DNA of 64,000 nucleotides. Source: an uncultured Planctomycetaceae bacterium (GTDB taxonomy: Bacteria; Planctomycetota; Planctomycetia; Planctomycetales; Planctomycetaceae). The notes beneath the pieces were generated by a model. It searched no databases. It was not told where the DNA came from and saw only the letters and a list, made by a program, of their open reading frames with translations. This document shows, one piece after another, positions 35,309-43,991 of this stretch. The translations under genes were made by a program, and so were the position numbers. The stretch is from positions 23,465 through 87,464 of the forward strand of contig CAJWGB010000002.1 of assembly GCA_913031625.1 (NCBI GenBank). The letters run 5' to 3'. Each line of letters starts with the position of its first letter. The stretch's first letter is position 1.

Positions 35309-36943
35309 TTAGTTATTCATTGCCTGAGCCTGCTCGACGGGCTCTTCCTCTGCGACAGCAGGAACAGCGTTCTCGTAACCCTGTTCCATTGTCTCAGTGA
35401 GGTTGGCAGTGGAGTCTTTCATCATGTCAAACACTACTGCCGGGTAGACGCCAAGTCCGATAGCGAACACCAGAAGTACTGCTGCAATTGATTTCTCACG
35501 AGGATTGATCGGTGTGATGTCCTCTTCATGTGGTCCCTTGTATTCAGATCCAAGGTACACTCGCTGCAGGGCCCACAGGATGTAGCCTGCGGTCAGAATC
35601 ACACCGCTCGCTGCAACGATGGCCAGAGTACTGTTGAACTGCCAGGCACTCAGAACTACGAAGATTTCACCGATGAATCCGCACAGACCGGGCAGGCCAA
35701 GACCCGCAAAGAACAGGCCCGCTGCCAGACCACTGTAGACAGGCATCTTGCCCATCAGACCACCAAACTTGTTGAGGTCACGGTGATGAACGCGGTCATA
35801 GATGACACCCACCATAAAGAACATGCCCGCTGAAGAGACGCCGTGGGCAACCATCTGGAACATGGCTCCTTCAATGCCCATCAGCCAGTAATCGCGAGAC
35901 GCTGCCGTGTAGGCATCTCCGCCGATGCTCCAGACACCGAGACCAATCAGGACGTATCCCATGTGGCTCACTGAGCTGTATGCCACGAGGCGTTTGAAGT
36001 CTGTCTGAGCAAGTGCGGCGAACGCACCGTAGATGATGCTGACAACACCAATTCCAACCAGCCACCATGCGGCGACTGCAGCCCCATAGGGACAGAGGGG
36101 AAATGCGATTCGGATAATGCCGTAGCCACCAAGCTTCAGCAGCACACCCGCCAGAATCATACTGATCGGGGTGGGAGCTTCGACGTGAGCATCCGGAAGC
36201 CACGTGTGGACCGGAAACGCCGGAAGTTTGATCGCAAACCCAATAAACAGCAGGACAAAGGCAATGACCTGAGTCTCGGGACTCAGGAACTCTGAAAGAG
36301 TCGACTCTGAACCTGATGCGGCATTCGCCAGTTCAATCAGGTTAAAGCTGTCCGTCGTTGCACCGCTGCCGTAGTAGAACATCAGCATTGCGATCAGCAT
36401 CAATACACCACCAATCAGGGTGTAGAGAAAGAACTTGATCGCGGCGTACTCTTTTCTTGGCCCACCCCAGATACCGATGAGGAAATACATCGGCAGGAGC
36501 ATGACTTCCCAGAACACAAAGAACAGGAAGAAGTCGAGCGACAGGAAGACGCCCATCATTCCGGTTTCGAGCAACAGGAAGAGGATAAAGTATCCCTTAT
36601 GCTGCTTGTTGATGCTCCATGACGCTCCGGCAGCGAGCATGCTGACAAGACCAGTCAGAACTACCAGCGGCAGACTGATGCCGTCTACGCCCAGCCGGAA
36701 GTAGATGTTCCATGACTTAATCCAGCCTGCCTCACACAGGAGGACGATGTCACCTGGCGAATCTGCGTTGGCACCACTCCATGCACCCCACAAAAAGAGC
36801 GTCAGGACGAAGGTGACCACCGTCGAGGCAAATGCCATGCCGCGAATCGTGCCGACCGCCTTACCGTCCATCAATGCGATGGCACCTGCAGCAACGGACG
36901 GCAGGAAGATGATTGCCACAAGGAGAAAATCTGTTGAACTCAT
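35309..36943 (-). CDS. nuoM: NADH-quinone oxidoreductase subunit M
   Basis: The 544-residue protein is the second antiporter-like subunit. Seen: FRLGVDGISLPLVVLTGLVSML, LFFVFWEVMLLPMYFLIGIWGG (conserved Glu in FWEVM), FAIKLPAFPVHTWLPDAHVEAPTPISMILAGVLLKLGGYG (Lys and His of the proton path) and DFKRLVAYSSVSHMGYVLIG. The C-terminus carries a short acidic tail (PAVAEEEPVEQAQAMNN). It lies between nuoL (39 bases) and nuoN (42 bases) in the expected order. Confidence 0.95.
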   Translation of the reverse strand: MSSTDFLLVAIIFLPSVAAGAIALMDGKAVGTIRGMAFASTVVTFVLTLFLWGAWSGANADSPGDIVLLCEAGWIKSWNIYFRLGVDGISLPLVVLTGLVSMLAAGASWSINKQHKGYFILFLLLETGMMGVFLSLDFFLFFVFWEVMLLPMYFLIGIWGGPRKEYAAIKFFLYTLIGGVLMLIAMLMFYYGSGATTDSFNLIELANAASGSESTLSEFLSPETQVIAFVLLFIGFAIKLPAFPVHTWLPDAHVEAPTPISMILAGVLLKLGGYGIIRIAFPLCPYGAAVAAWWLVGIGVVSIIYGAFAALAQTDFKRLVAYSSVSHMGYVLIGLGVWSIGGDAYTAASRDYWLMGIEGAMFQMVAHGVSSAGMFFMVGVIYDRVHHRDLNKFGGLMGKMPVYSGLAAGLFFAGLGLPGLCGFIGEIFVVLSAWQFNSTLAIVAASGVILTAGYILWALQRVYLGSEYKGPHEEDITPINPREKSIAAVLLVFAIGLGVYPAVVFDMMKDSTANLTETMEQGYENAVPAVAEEEPVEQAQAMNN

Positions 36944-36982
36944 GACTAAACCCCAGCAGTCTGCTGGACCAGTTGAAATGGA

Positions 36983-39577
36983 TTATCCGGGGAACGTGGA
37001 AAAGACCACGGCAAACAGGATCACGACACCGACAACGATAAACATCACGTACTGACGCACACGTCCGGTCTGGAAGACGCGGAGTCGTTCTCCGAAATCT
37101 CCCGTTGCTGACGCGATTAGATTGACGAAACCGTCCACGACTTTCTCATCGAAGATGCGGTCCCATTGAGCAATGATGACCATCAGTCGAGCGAGGAAGT
37201 GCAGAGTGGTGTCAAAGATTGTTCGGTCCACCCACGCGCAGAATGCCGCCACCTTATGGGCAGGACGCATGAACAGGCCATCGTAGAGATCATCAAAGTG
37301 CCACTTGTTGGCGAGGAAGCCGTGAGCAGCACCAAGGTTCTTTTTCATCTCGTCAAGGTTGACCAGATTCATTCCGTACAGAGCGAACGCCAGCACAAAA
37401 CCAATCCCAGCTGACGTCAGTGCCCACAGGCCGGCCGCCTCGTGCTGGTTGTACATTTCCTGAATCTCAGGCAACACAACTCCGTCGCCGACAGCCGTCA
37501 CACCGTTCTCGATGTGCGCGGGCGCATCTTTGGTCAACATGACGTACAGGTCTCCCTGGTCACCGCCATATGCACAGAGCCAGGCGAAGGGAGCCAGAAT
37601 CAGCAGCGGAACACACATGATCCAGGGTGATTCATGAGCATGGTCATACACGTGCTGATCGCGAGGCTTACCCCAGAATGTCATGAACCAAAGTCGGAAC
37701 ATGTAGAAGGATGTGATGCCGGCAGTGATCAGCGGCAGTGCAAACAGCAAAAAGTGTCCCGGGTTCTTCTCACTGAAGGCCAGTGCTGACGCGACGATCG
37801 CATCCTTTGAGTGGTAGCCCGAGAAATGTAGTCCCAGAAACAGCGGGCAGCCCGCGATCGCCAGCACGCCGATCAGCATGCAGATTGCGGTGATGGGCAT
37901 CTTCTTCAGCAAGCCACCCATTTTGGGCATCTCCTGCTCGTGGTGGCACCCGTGAATGACGCTGCCTGAGCAGAGGAACATGAGAGACTTAAAGAAGGCG
38001 TGTGTGATCAGGTGCAGGAGTCCGGCAGCCCAGCCAAAGACTCCCAGACCCAGCATCATGTAGCCAAGCTGACTGATGGTTGAATAGGCAAGCACCTTCT
38101 TGATGTCGGTCGCCACGATTGCAATTGTGGCCGCAACAAACAGAGTGATGCCTCCGATGTAGGCGATTGTCAGCAGCACTTCCGCTGTGAACATCGGATA
38201 GAAGCGTCCAGTCAGATAAACCCCCGCGGCGACCATCGTGGCAGAGTGCACCAGTGCTGACACCGGTGTGGGGCCTTCCATCGCGTCGGGTAGCCATGTC
38301 TGGAGCGGGAACTGAGCACTTTTGCCAATGCAGCCGCCAAAGACCCCCAAGCCAGCCACCACAAGCAGAGCGTATGGGATTGTTCGATTATTGCCGTCTG
38401 CATCCTGCAGAACTTCACCTTCCGGCGAGGTAATCAGGACGGCTCCGTCTTCATCAACGCGGACGTTGCCCAGATCTTCGCCTTCGGTTGAGCGAGAGAT
38501 CATCGAGAACAGTCCGCCGGTCACCTGTCCTTCGTCATTGATGTCAGCGAAGTTGAAGGTGCCGAAATAGGTCCACAGAACCATCAGCCCGATCAGGAAG
38601 CCAAAGTCACCGACCCGGTTCATGATGAACGCTTTGTTGGCTGCATCGCTGGCTGATTTTCGTTCTGTATAGAAACCGATCAGCAGGAAGCTGCAGATAC
38701 CGACAAGTTCCCAGAAGACAAACACCTGAAAGATGTTGCCCGCCAGAACCAGGCCGAGCATGGAAAAGCAGAACAGTGACAGGAACGCAAAGAACCGATA
38801 AAAGCGTCCTGGTCGATGAACGTGTTTGCCATCGGACGTGTGCGCGAAGTGGTCAACGTAGTCATCAGTGAGTTCGTCACTCATGTAGCCGATAGCAAAC
38901 AGATGGATGCAGGTGGCGATCAGCGTCACCATGGCAAACATCACGATTGTCAGGCTGTCGATGTAGTAATCGAGCGAAACGATCAGAGAGCCAAACTCTC
39001 CGAGAGTGTAAAGACGGCCCGAAAACGCGGTTGGGAATTCAGCCGCGGATCGAGAGTCTTCTGTTTCTGAGTGTTCTTCTGATTCTTCTGCAGTGACGGA
39101 GGCGAGTTGCCATTCACCACCTTCGATCGATGCCTCTTCATTGTGCGGCTTTGCATGAGCATCTTTGTCGTCATGACTGTCCGTGTCGCCCTCGGCCTCG
39201 TGACCCTGCTCACCACCGGCCGCATGATCCTTGTCACCGTCCTCGTGCTCTGAGTGTTCTGCGTGCTCTCCATCACCGTGCGGATGAAGGCCATGATTGT
39301 GATCAGCAATTACGCTCATCCAACCCTTCTCAACACCTTTGTCGGCCTCGTAGGTGTCGTGGCCACCAGTCTTGTTAACCCAGACCAGCAGCGCGATCAG
39401 ACTGCAGACAAACCCGGTCCCGATACAGCCGACAGCACACCATGCGGCACCTTTGCTGTGTCGCGGGTTCTTGCTGAACAGCCCGAATCCGAAAAAGATT
39501 TCGACGACAAAGCCCGCCAGCGGCAGCAGCCAGGCTGTCATCAGCAGGTTTCGTAAAAGTTCACCTGTTTCGGTCAT
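36983..39577 (-). CDS. nuoL: NADH-quinone oxidoreductase subunit L with large His-rich insertion
   Basis: The 864-residue protein is longer than usual NuoL (about 610-650). Core motifs: FVFWELVGICSFLLIGFY, FPLQTWLPDAMEGPTPVSALVHSATMVAAGVYL, DIKKVLAYSTISQLGYMMLGLGV, and the C-terminal lateral helix region (DRTIFDTTLHFLARL). Between the second and third helices, residues about 92-182, there is an insertion with 12 His among Asp/Glu/Gly (NHGLHPHGDGEHAEHSEHEDGDKDH), predicted on the periplasmic side. Another insertion lies near residues 350-390 (MISRSTEGEDLGNVRVDEDG). The insertions may bind metals or face a special environment; core function as distal proton pump is retained. Confidence 0.95.
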   Translation of the reverse strand: MTETGELLRNLLMTAWLLPLAGFVVEIFFGFGLFSKNPRHSKGAAWCAVGCIGTGFVCSLIALLVWVNKTGGHDTYEADKGVEKGWMSVIADHNHGLHPHGDGEHAEHSEHEDGDKDHAAGGEQGHEAEGDTDSHDDKDAHAKPHNEEASIEGGEWQLASVTAEESEEHSETEDSRSAAEFPTAFSGRLYTLGEFGSLIVSLDYYIDSLTIVMFAMVTLIATCIHLFAIGYMSDELTDDYVDHFAHTSDGKHVHRPGRFYRFFAFLSLFCFSMLGLVLAGNIFQVFVFWELVGICSFLLIGFYTERKSASDAANKAFIMNRVGDFGFLIGLMVLWTYFGTFNFADINDEGQVTGGLFSMISRSTEGEDLGNVRVDEDGAVLITSPEGEVLQDADGNNRTIPYALLVVAGLGVFGGCIGKSAQFPLQTWLPDAMEGPTPVSALVHSATMVAAGVYLTGRFYPMFTAEVLLTIAYIGGITLFVAATIAIVATDIKKVLAYSTISQLGYMMLGLGVFGWAAGLLHLITHAFFKSLMFLCSGSVIHGCHHEQEMPKMGGLLKKMPITAICMLIGVLAIAGCPLFLGLHFSGYHSKDAIVASALAFSEKNPGHFLLFALPLITAGITSFYMFRLWFMTFWGKPRDQHVYDHAHESPWIMCVPLLILAPFAWLCAYGGDQGDLYVMLTKDAPAHIENGVTAVGDGVVLPEIQEMYNQHEAAGLWALTSAGIGFVLAFALYGMNLVNLDEMKKNLGAAHGFLANKWHFDDLYDGLFMRPAHKVAAFCAWVDRTIFDTTLHFLARLMVIIAQWDRIFDEKVVDGFVNLIASATGDFGERLRVFQTGRVRQYVMFIVVGVVILFAVVFSTFPG

Positions 39578-39633
39578 CGGAGTAACCAGAGTCAGAGACG
39601 AAAAATCAAATCAGACGCACGAGCAGACGTGGA

Positions 39634-39939
39634 TCAGCCTTTGAGCTTGTTTCCGCGGTCGACGTCGATCGTCAGGTGGTTGTTGTAGAAGTTAAGAGCG
39701 ATTGCCAGTGCTACGGCCGCTTCTGCGGCGGCCAGCACAATGATGAACAGGGAAAACACCTGTCCATCCAATCCCAGAGACGTAAATTTGGAGAAGGCGA
39801 CAAAGTTGACGTTTGCCCCGTTGAGCACCAGCTCCACACCCATCAGCACGCCGATACCATTGCGTTTGGTGGCCATACAAATGACCCCGCACACAAACAG
39901 GACGGCTCCGACGAGCAGATATGCATTAAGAGTTGCCAT
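39634..39939 (-). CDS. nuoK: NADH-quinone oxidoreductase subunit K
   Basis: The 101-residue, three-helix subunit has the conserved helix-2 Glu in NGIGVLMGVELVLNGANVNFVAF and the second Glu in IIVLAAAEAAVALAIALNFY. It connects NuoJ and NuoN in the membrane arm. Length is exactly family-typical. It is 18 bases after nuoJ and 56 bases before nuoL. Confidence 0.96.
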   Translation of the reverse strand: MATLNAYLLVGAVLFVCGVICMATKRNGIGVLMGVELVLNGANVNFVAFSKFTSLGLDGQVFSLFIIVLAAAEAAVALAIALNFYNNHLTIDVDRGNKLKG

Positions 39940-39957
39940 AACAGATTCAAAACCCGA

Positions 39958-40656
39958 TCAGGAGGCCTCATCGGACCGCCGCTTCGCTCGAGCGAGATAA
40001 GCAGCACCAATCAGAACAACAAGGAGATGAACAGACGCAATTTCGAAGGGCAGCAGGTAACCAGGAGCAGCCGTCGGGCCGGAAGCCGGATCTGCGGCTT
40101 CTTTCTTTTTCCCTGCTTCTGTTTCCCGGGTGATATCAACACGATCCGGTCGCAGGCCCAGCAGAGCCCACCCGATTGGCCGCAGAGTGTTGCCATCCGA
40201 TTTGTCATCAAACGACCCGTCGTCAGGAGTACTGGTTGCCGGCTTCACGGCGTCGTGAATCGCTTCCCAGTCTCCCGTCCGCTTAACAACAGTGTGACCG
40301 TCCTCATCCAGCGTCAGCTGAGCACTTCCGGAGGGGGTAGATGAGATCACCATGAACAGAAACAAAGATCCAACCACTCCGGCAATCGCTGTTTCTCCTG
40401 GAGAGGTTTCAATTTTCATATACGGTCCGCTGGCTGTGAGCATCACGCCGAACACCAGCAGAACAAGCGTACCGCCTACGTAGATCAGCAGCTGCGCGGC
40501 ACCGACAAAGTCAGCGTCGGCGAGAAAGAACAGAGCCGCAACACTGCCGAGCGAAACAACCAGCCAGAATGCCATGCGAACCACGCTCTGGCTGATCACA
40601 ACCAGAACGGCACCAAGGCAGGAGGCGATTGCAAAGAACAGAAACAGAGCACTCAT
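39958..40656 (-). CDS. nuoJ: NADH-quinone oxidoreductase subunit J
   Basis: The 232-residue protein has the NuoJ pattern: five helices, with MSALFLFFAIASCLGAVLVVISQSVVRMAFWLVVSLGSVAALFFL and ADFVGAAQLLIYVGGTLVLLVFGVML (the pi-bulge helix with conserved Tyr). Between helices 4 and 5 lies a charged loop of about 85 residues (DEDGHTVVKRTGDWEAIHDAVKPATSTPDDG), longer than in E. coli (184-residue protein). It overlaps nuoH by 4 bases (ATGA). Confidence 0.94.
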   Translation of the reverse strand: MSALFLFFAIASCLGAVLVVISQSVVRMAFWLVVSLGSVAALFFLADADFVGAAQLLIYVGGTLVLLVFGVMLTASGPYMKIETSPGETAIAGVVGSLFLFMVISSTPSGSAQLTLDEDGHTVVKRTGDWEAIHDAVKPATSTPDDGSFDDKSDGNTLRPIGWALLGLRPDRVDITRETEAGKKKEAADPASGPTAAPGYLLPFEIASVHLLVVLIGAAYLARAKRRSDEAS

Positions 40657-41960
40657 TTTCGCACCTCCCCAGTCGCCAGACCAACGGTCATCGTTGAATC
40701 TGAATCACTGGTGGACGCATCACTGAAGTCACCACTACTGCCTTCATCTCCGTCAGCATTGGACTCCATAAAGATCTCGCTGGCTCGCACGCCAACCGGA
40801 TCTGTAATGCCTGTTCCGTTGCCACTCATGATGAACAGCAGTGGCCAGACAACAGCTCCCAGGAACAAAGCACAACTAATCGGTACAAGGTATTTCAGGC
40901 AGGTCACCATGACCTGGTCAATTCGCAGACGCGGCAGCGTCCAGCGAACCCAGATCTGAACAAACACAAGGAAGGCAGCTTTGGAGAGGAAGACGCCCAT
41001 TCCAAACACGTTCGCCATGTAGCTTTCAACCGTAAGTCCACCTGCGCCCGATCTCCGCATTTCCATCAGGGCTGTATCCAGCCCTGGCAATCCGGTATGC
41101 CAGCCGCCGAGAAACAGGATCGAAGCGACTCCACAGACCGCGAACATGCTCGCGTATTCACCCATAAAGAAGAATGACCATCGCATGCCGCTGTATTCCG
41201 TATGGAATCCACCAACAAGTTCACTCTCTGCTTCTGCGAGGTCGAATGGAGCACGCTTACAGCTTGCCGTGGCCACCACGAAGTAGACAAAGAAGGCCAC
41301 AAAAGTGAATGGGTCATGAAACAGGAACCAGTTAGGCAATATGCCGAAACTGGTGCCGTACTGCATGTCTCCGATCTCACCGAGATTGAGTGAGCCTGCA
41401 GCGACGATTGGGATCAGAGCACAGATCGCCAGCGGAATCTCATAGCTGACCATTTGAGCGGCTTCACGCATGCCACCGAATAGTGACCACTTCGATCCAC
41501 TGGAATAGCCGGCCATGATGATGCCGAAGACTTCCAGCGAAAGAATCGCCAGCATGATGAACAATCCGCAGTCGGCGGAGATGGCAACCCAACTGGAACT
41601 AAACGGCAACACAATGAAGGCTGCAAAGGACGCGACACAGACAATGTATGGCGCCATGCGGAATAGGAGTGCGTCTGCCGCGGGTGGGCAGAGGTCTTCT
41701 TTTTGAATGAGCTTGATGCCGTCTGCCAGTGACTGCAGCCAGCCAAACTTCCCGCCGACTCGTGTCGGCCCAAGGCGGTCCTGAATACGCCCCGATCCCT
41801 TTCGCTCCAGCCAGATGAAGAAGAAGGGGCAGAGAGAAAAGACGCCGAACAGCAGCGCTGCATGAGCGACTGCTGTCAGTATTGAAAGGACTGACGAATC
41901 CTGGATCCCTAAATAATCGGTCAGGAATCCTGGAATCACTTCTGCCGCGAGAATGCTCAT
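40653..41960 (-). CDS. nuoH: NADH-quinone oxidoreductase subunit H
   Basis: The 435-residue subunit contains the quinone-chamber motifs ERKGSGRIQDRLGPTRVGGKFGWLQSLADGIKLIQKEDLCP and SCKRAPFDLAEAESELVGGFHTEYSGMRWSFFFMGEY, plus LFLGGW. It is about 100 residues longer than typical, with a polar, Asp/Ser-rich C-terminal tail (ESNADGDEGSSGDFSDASTSDSDS). It is the first gene of the block: nothing belonging to complex I lies upstream, so nuoA-D and nuoI must be elsewhere. Stop overlaps the nuoJ start. Confidence 0.95.
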   Translation of the reverse strand: MSILAAEVIPGFLTDYLGIQDSSVLSILTAVAHAALLFGVFSLCPFFFIWLERKGSGRIQDRLGPTRVGGKFGWLQSLADGIKLIQKEDLCPPAADALLFRMAPYIVCVASFAAFIVLPFSSSWVAISADCGLFIMLAILSLEVFGIIMAGYSSGSKWSLFGGMREAAQMVSYEIPLAICALIPIVAAGSLNLGEIGDMQYGTSFGILPNWFLFHDPFTFVAFFVYFVVATASCKRAPFDLAEAESELVGGFHTEYSGMRWSFFFMGEYASMFAVCGVASILFLGGWHTGLPGLDTALMEMRRSGAGGLTVESYMANVFGMGVFLSKAAFLVFVQIWVRWTLPRLRIDQVMVTCLKYLVPISCALFLGAVVWPLLFIMSGNGTGITDPVGVRASEIFMESNADGDEGSSGDFSDASTSDSDSTMTVGLATGEVRK

Positions 41961-42424
41961 TATGGGCGACTACTACTGGCCTAAGGCAGAACCAGAAACT
42001 CGGAAAAAGCAGAGTCCAGGCGCACGTGCGCCGAGACAGTGGGCGTCGGACTATGACAGAAGAAAATGTGGTCTGCAACCAACCATTTCCGCGATTCGAT
42101 CGTGGGAATCGACTTCTGTTCCTGAGACAGTTTTGGGCCGTGTTCATTCTCAGTTGTGGGAAGCCTGTGACCCTTCGATCAGGCAGATTCCTGGCAGTCG
42201 ACTCAGCTTGCCACTCCAGGGACGATCGCTCGCGTCGACTTCATCCGCGTCACCACGATGTCGTTCTCTTGTTCACAGCGATAGGGATCCAATCATGCCT
42301 CGCGATTGGATATCCACATCGTGCTGGCCCGGAGTTCATGGTTGCACGAGCGAGCATCGACCTGGATTGCTGTGAGTGTGAAATGGGTTGCTTACGCCGG
42401 TTTTGCTGACGCAATGCTGAGCCT
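41961..42424. other. Intergenic region upstream of nuoH, 464 bases
   Basis: No supported gene; ORFs 41882 and 41953 (plus) overlap the nuoH start and have no domain. It contains a perfect 14-base palindrome listed separately and should hold the nuo promoter, though I find no good -10 box. Confidence 0.4.
42019..42032. promoter_or_regulatory. Perfect 14-bp palindrome upstream of nuoH
   Basis: GGCGCACGTGCGCC is its own reverse complement and lies about 60 bases before the nuoH start codon. It has the size and symmetry of an operator for a dimeric regulator, but no regulator is known to me for it. Confidence 0.3.
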
Positions 42425-42464
42425 AAAAGAAAACAGCCGGACGTCTTTCGACATCCGGCTGTTT
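42425..42464 (-). terminator. Rho-independent terminator after the small basic protein gene
   Basis: On the minus strand AAACAGCCGGATGTC-GAAA-GACGTCCGGCTGTTT-TCTTTT: a 15-bp stem with one G-T-type mismatch pair, GNRA-like loop and T-rich end, 28 bases after the stop of 42492. Confidence 0.9.
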
Positions 42465-42491
42465 GAATATTCATCGTGCTGAAGCCAGCTT

Positions 42492-42698
42492 TTACTCGTC
42501 CTCGTCGTCAGCTTTCTTCTTCTTCTTCTTCTTGCCAGCGACAACCTTCTGGATGCGAACCTTCGGGAGGTTCAGAGGACTGCGGCCTTCTTCCCAGCGA
42601 TCCTGCTCACGCAAAACGGCAATTCGTTCGCCACGCTTCAACACGTTGCGAGCTCGAACCATTCCGGCAGGTTTCTTCAGTGATTTATCAATCGACAC
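42492..42698 (-). CDS. Small basic protein (Chlamydiae/Verrucomicrobia/Planctomycetes family)
   Basis: The 68-residue product [32 protein letters not shown]... [17 protein letters not shown] matches the small basic protein family restricted to the PVC superphylum (TIGR04137-type), with a C-terminal poly-Lys/acidic tail ([13 protein letters not shown]). Its function is unproven; a ribosome- or RNA-associated role has been suggested from its basic nature, and here it follows rpsT by 17 bases and shares its terminator, which supports a ribosomal context. Clean start and strong terminator. Confidence 0.88.
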   Translation of the reverse strand: MSIDKSLKKPAGMVRARNVLKRGERIAVLREQDRWEEGRSPLNLPKVRIQKVVAGKKKKKKKADDEDE

Positions 42699-42715
42699 GA
42701 TCTTGTCTCCTTGGT

Positions 42716-42985
42716 TTAGCCGCAGCTCTTCTTCTTCAGAGCGGACAGGCGAGACTTCGTACGAGCTGCCGTGTTAGCGTGGATCAAATTGCTGGCTGCC
42801 GCCTGATCGATTGCCTTGGCAACGCCAGACATGCTCTTGTCAGCGTCTTCACGAGAAGGGCTGGTGGCCAGCAGGGCGCGGAACTGCTTGATCTTTGTTC
42901 GCAAAGCCGAGCGTTGCTGCCGGTTTCGCAGACGTCGAGCCTGGCTCTGACGCAGGTATTTCTTGGCGGATGCTGTGTTTGGCAT
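42716..42985 (-). CDS. rpsT: 30S ribosomal protein S20
   Basis: ATG 42985 is used instead of the track start 43108, since S20 proteins begin [22 protein letters not shown]. The 89-residue protein has the S20 three-helix pattern with basic residues and ends [19 protein letters not shown]. It binds 16S rRNA in the small subunit. Downstream, 17 bases away, is the small basic protein gene. Confidence 0.95.
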   Translation of the reverse strand: MPNTASAKKYLRQSQARRLRNRQQRSALRTKIKQFRALLATSPSREDADKSMSGVAKAIDQAAASNLIHANTAARTKSRLSALKKKSCG

Positions 42986-43137
42986 GTGATTGAGGTGACA
43001 AAAACTGTCAGCAAATGAGCCGTCCCCGAAGGCCGGCCAAAAATGGAAGCGGGGAAGAGTACTCAGGGGCCCGGCAGATTTCCAGCCTGATCGGCAGAAT
43101 GCAGTCATTTCTGCACCAAAACCATGGAGAAAGGCCG

Positions 43138-43180
43138 ACTGCGCCCTTGTTGCCTGAGGCTGATCGCCTCAGGTCGGGCT
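43138..43180 (-). repeat. Dispersed palindromic repeat, type 1 copy A
   Basis: On the minus strand AGCCCGACCTGAGGCGATCAGCCTCAGGCAAC... contains the stem CCTGAGGC-GATCA-GCCTCAGG. Copy B at 44221 matches 38 of 43 positions in the opposite orientation. Confidence 0.8.
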
Positions 43181-43247
43181 CCTGCGAGCCTCCGTCCCCA
43201 GCGACAGGCACCTGCAGGTCCAGCCATTCTGTTGTGGGGGAGAGACC

Positions 43248-43991
43248 CTACTTGCCTGCGTGATGTGGATTGCCACCTGATTTCAGGACAAGGCTGGCCT
43301 TCTCGACAATCTCCTCTGAGACTCCGGCAGTCTGTATATCACGAATTGTCTCCTCAACGTCGTATTCCACGCGGTGAAACGTAACCTCACCATCTTCAAT
43401 AATGGCGTACGAAGCGCGCCAATCGCCATCTCTTGGTTGTCCGACGCTGCCTGGATTGAGCACGCGGCACCCGTCCAGCTGCAGGTCCATAGGCACGTGA
43501 GTGTGTCCCACGCATACAAAATCCACGTCTACGTGCTCCAGCCGGGATTGCCACTGTTCCTTGAGAAATTGCAGGTCCGGAGCCGGCTCACCCATCCTTC
43601 CGTTGGCGATATATTCATCCATGGGATCGCGTGGCGTGGCGTGAACGAAAAGAAAACTGTGGTTCCCGAGAGTGACATGCTGTGTCACCGGCATTTCTGC
43701 AAGCCAGGTCAAGTGATCATCGTTCAGCCGTTCATAGTGGACTGGCCTCATACCGGCCGCCAGTCGCCGAAACATGCCCCCAGGCGAAACGACGACCCTC
43801 TGGGCCACTGAGTGATCGTGGTTGCCCCGCACACATGTATCCACACGGTCCATGCACCACTCGATGCATGGGGCGGGGTTGGTTGCGTAATCCACTGCAT
43901 CACCAAGGAATACGCAGTGGTCACACGTCTCTGAAATAGCATTCAACGCGGGCCAGTTGGCGTGGATGTCGGCGAGGAGCAGGATTTTCAT
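43248..43991 (-). CDS. Calcineurin-like metallophosphoesterase (YfcE/MJ0936-like)
   Basis: The 247-residue protein begins MKILLLADIHANWPAL (DxH metal motif) and continues CVFLGDAVDY (GDxxD), CVRGNHDHSV (GNHD), FVHATPRD and CVGHTHVPMD (GHTH), a full set of binuclear-metal ligands. It hydrolyses a phosphoester, possibly a diadenosine polyphosphate, cyclic nucleotide or phosphoprotein; single-domain members of this group are mostly phosphodiesterases. A Cys-containing cap (APCIEWCMDRVDTC) is present. Monocistronic, bracketed by inverted copies of the type 1 repeat. Confidence 0.88.
   Translation of the reverse strand: MKILLLADIHANWPALNAISETCDHCVFLGDAVDYATNPAPCIEWCMDRVDTCVRGNHDHSVAQRVVVSPGGMFRRLAAGMRPVHYERLNDDHLTWLAEMPVTQHVTLGNHSFLFVHATPRDPMDEYIANGRMGEPAPDLQFLKEQWQSRLEHVDVDFVCVGHTHVPMDLQLDGCRVLNPGSVGQPRDGDWRASYAIIEDGEVTFHRVEYDVEETIRDIQTAGVSEEIVEKASLVLKSGGNPHHAGK

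Noticed and set aside
39676-40344. 222-residue plus-strand ORF over nuoK and nuoJ
   Set aside because: Antisense to two certain complex I genes.
41882-42409. 175-residue plus-strand ORF upstream of nuoH
   Set aside because: No domain, overlaps the nuoH start antisense, Arg/Cys/Ser-rich composition.
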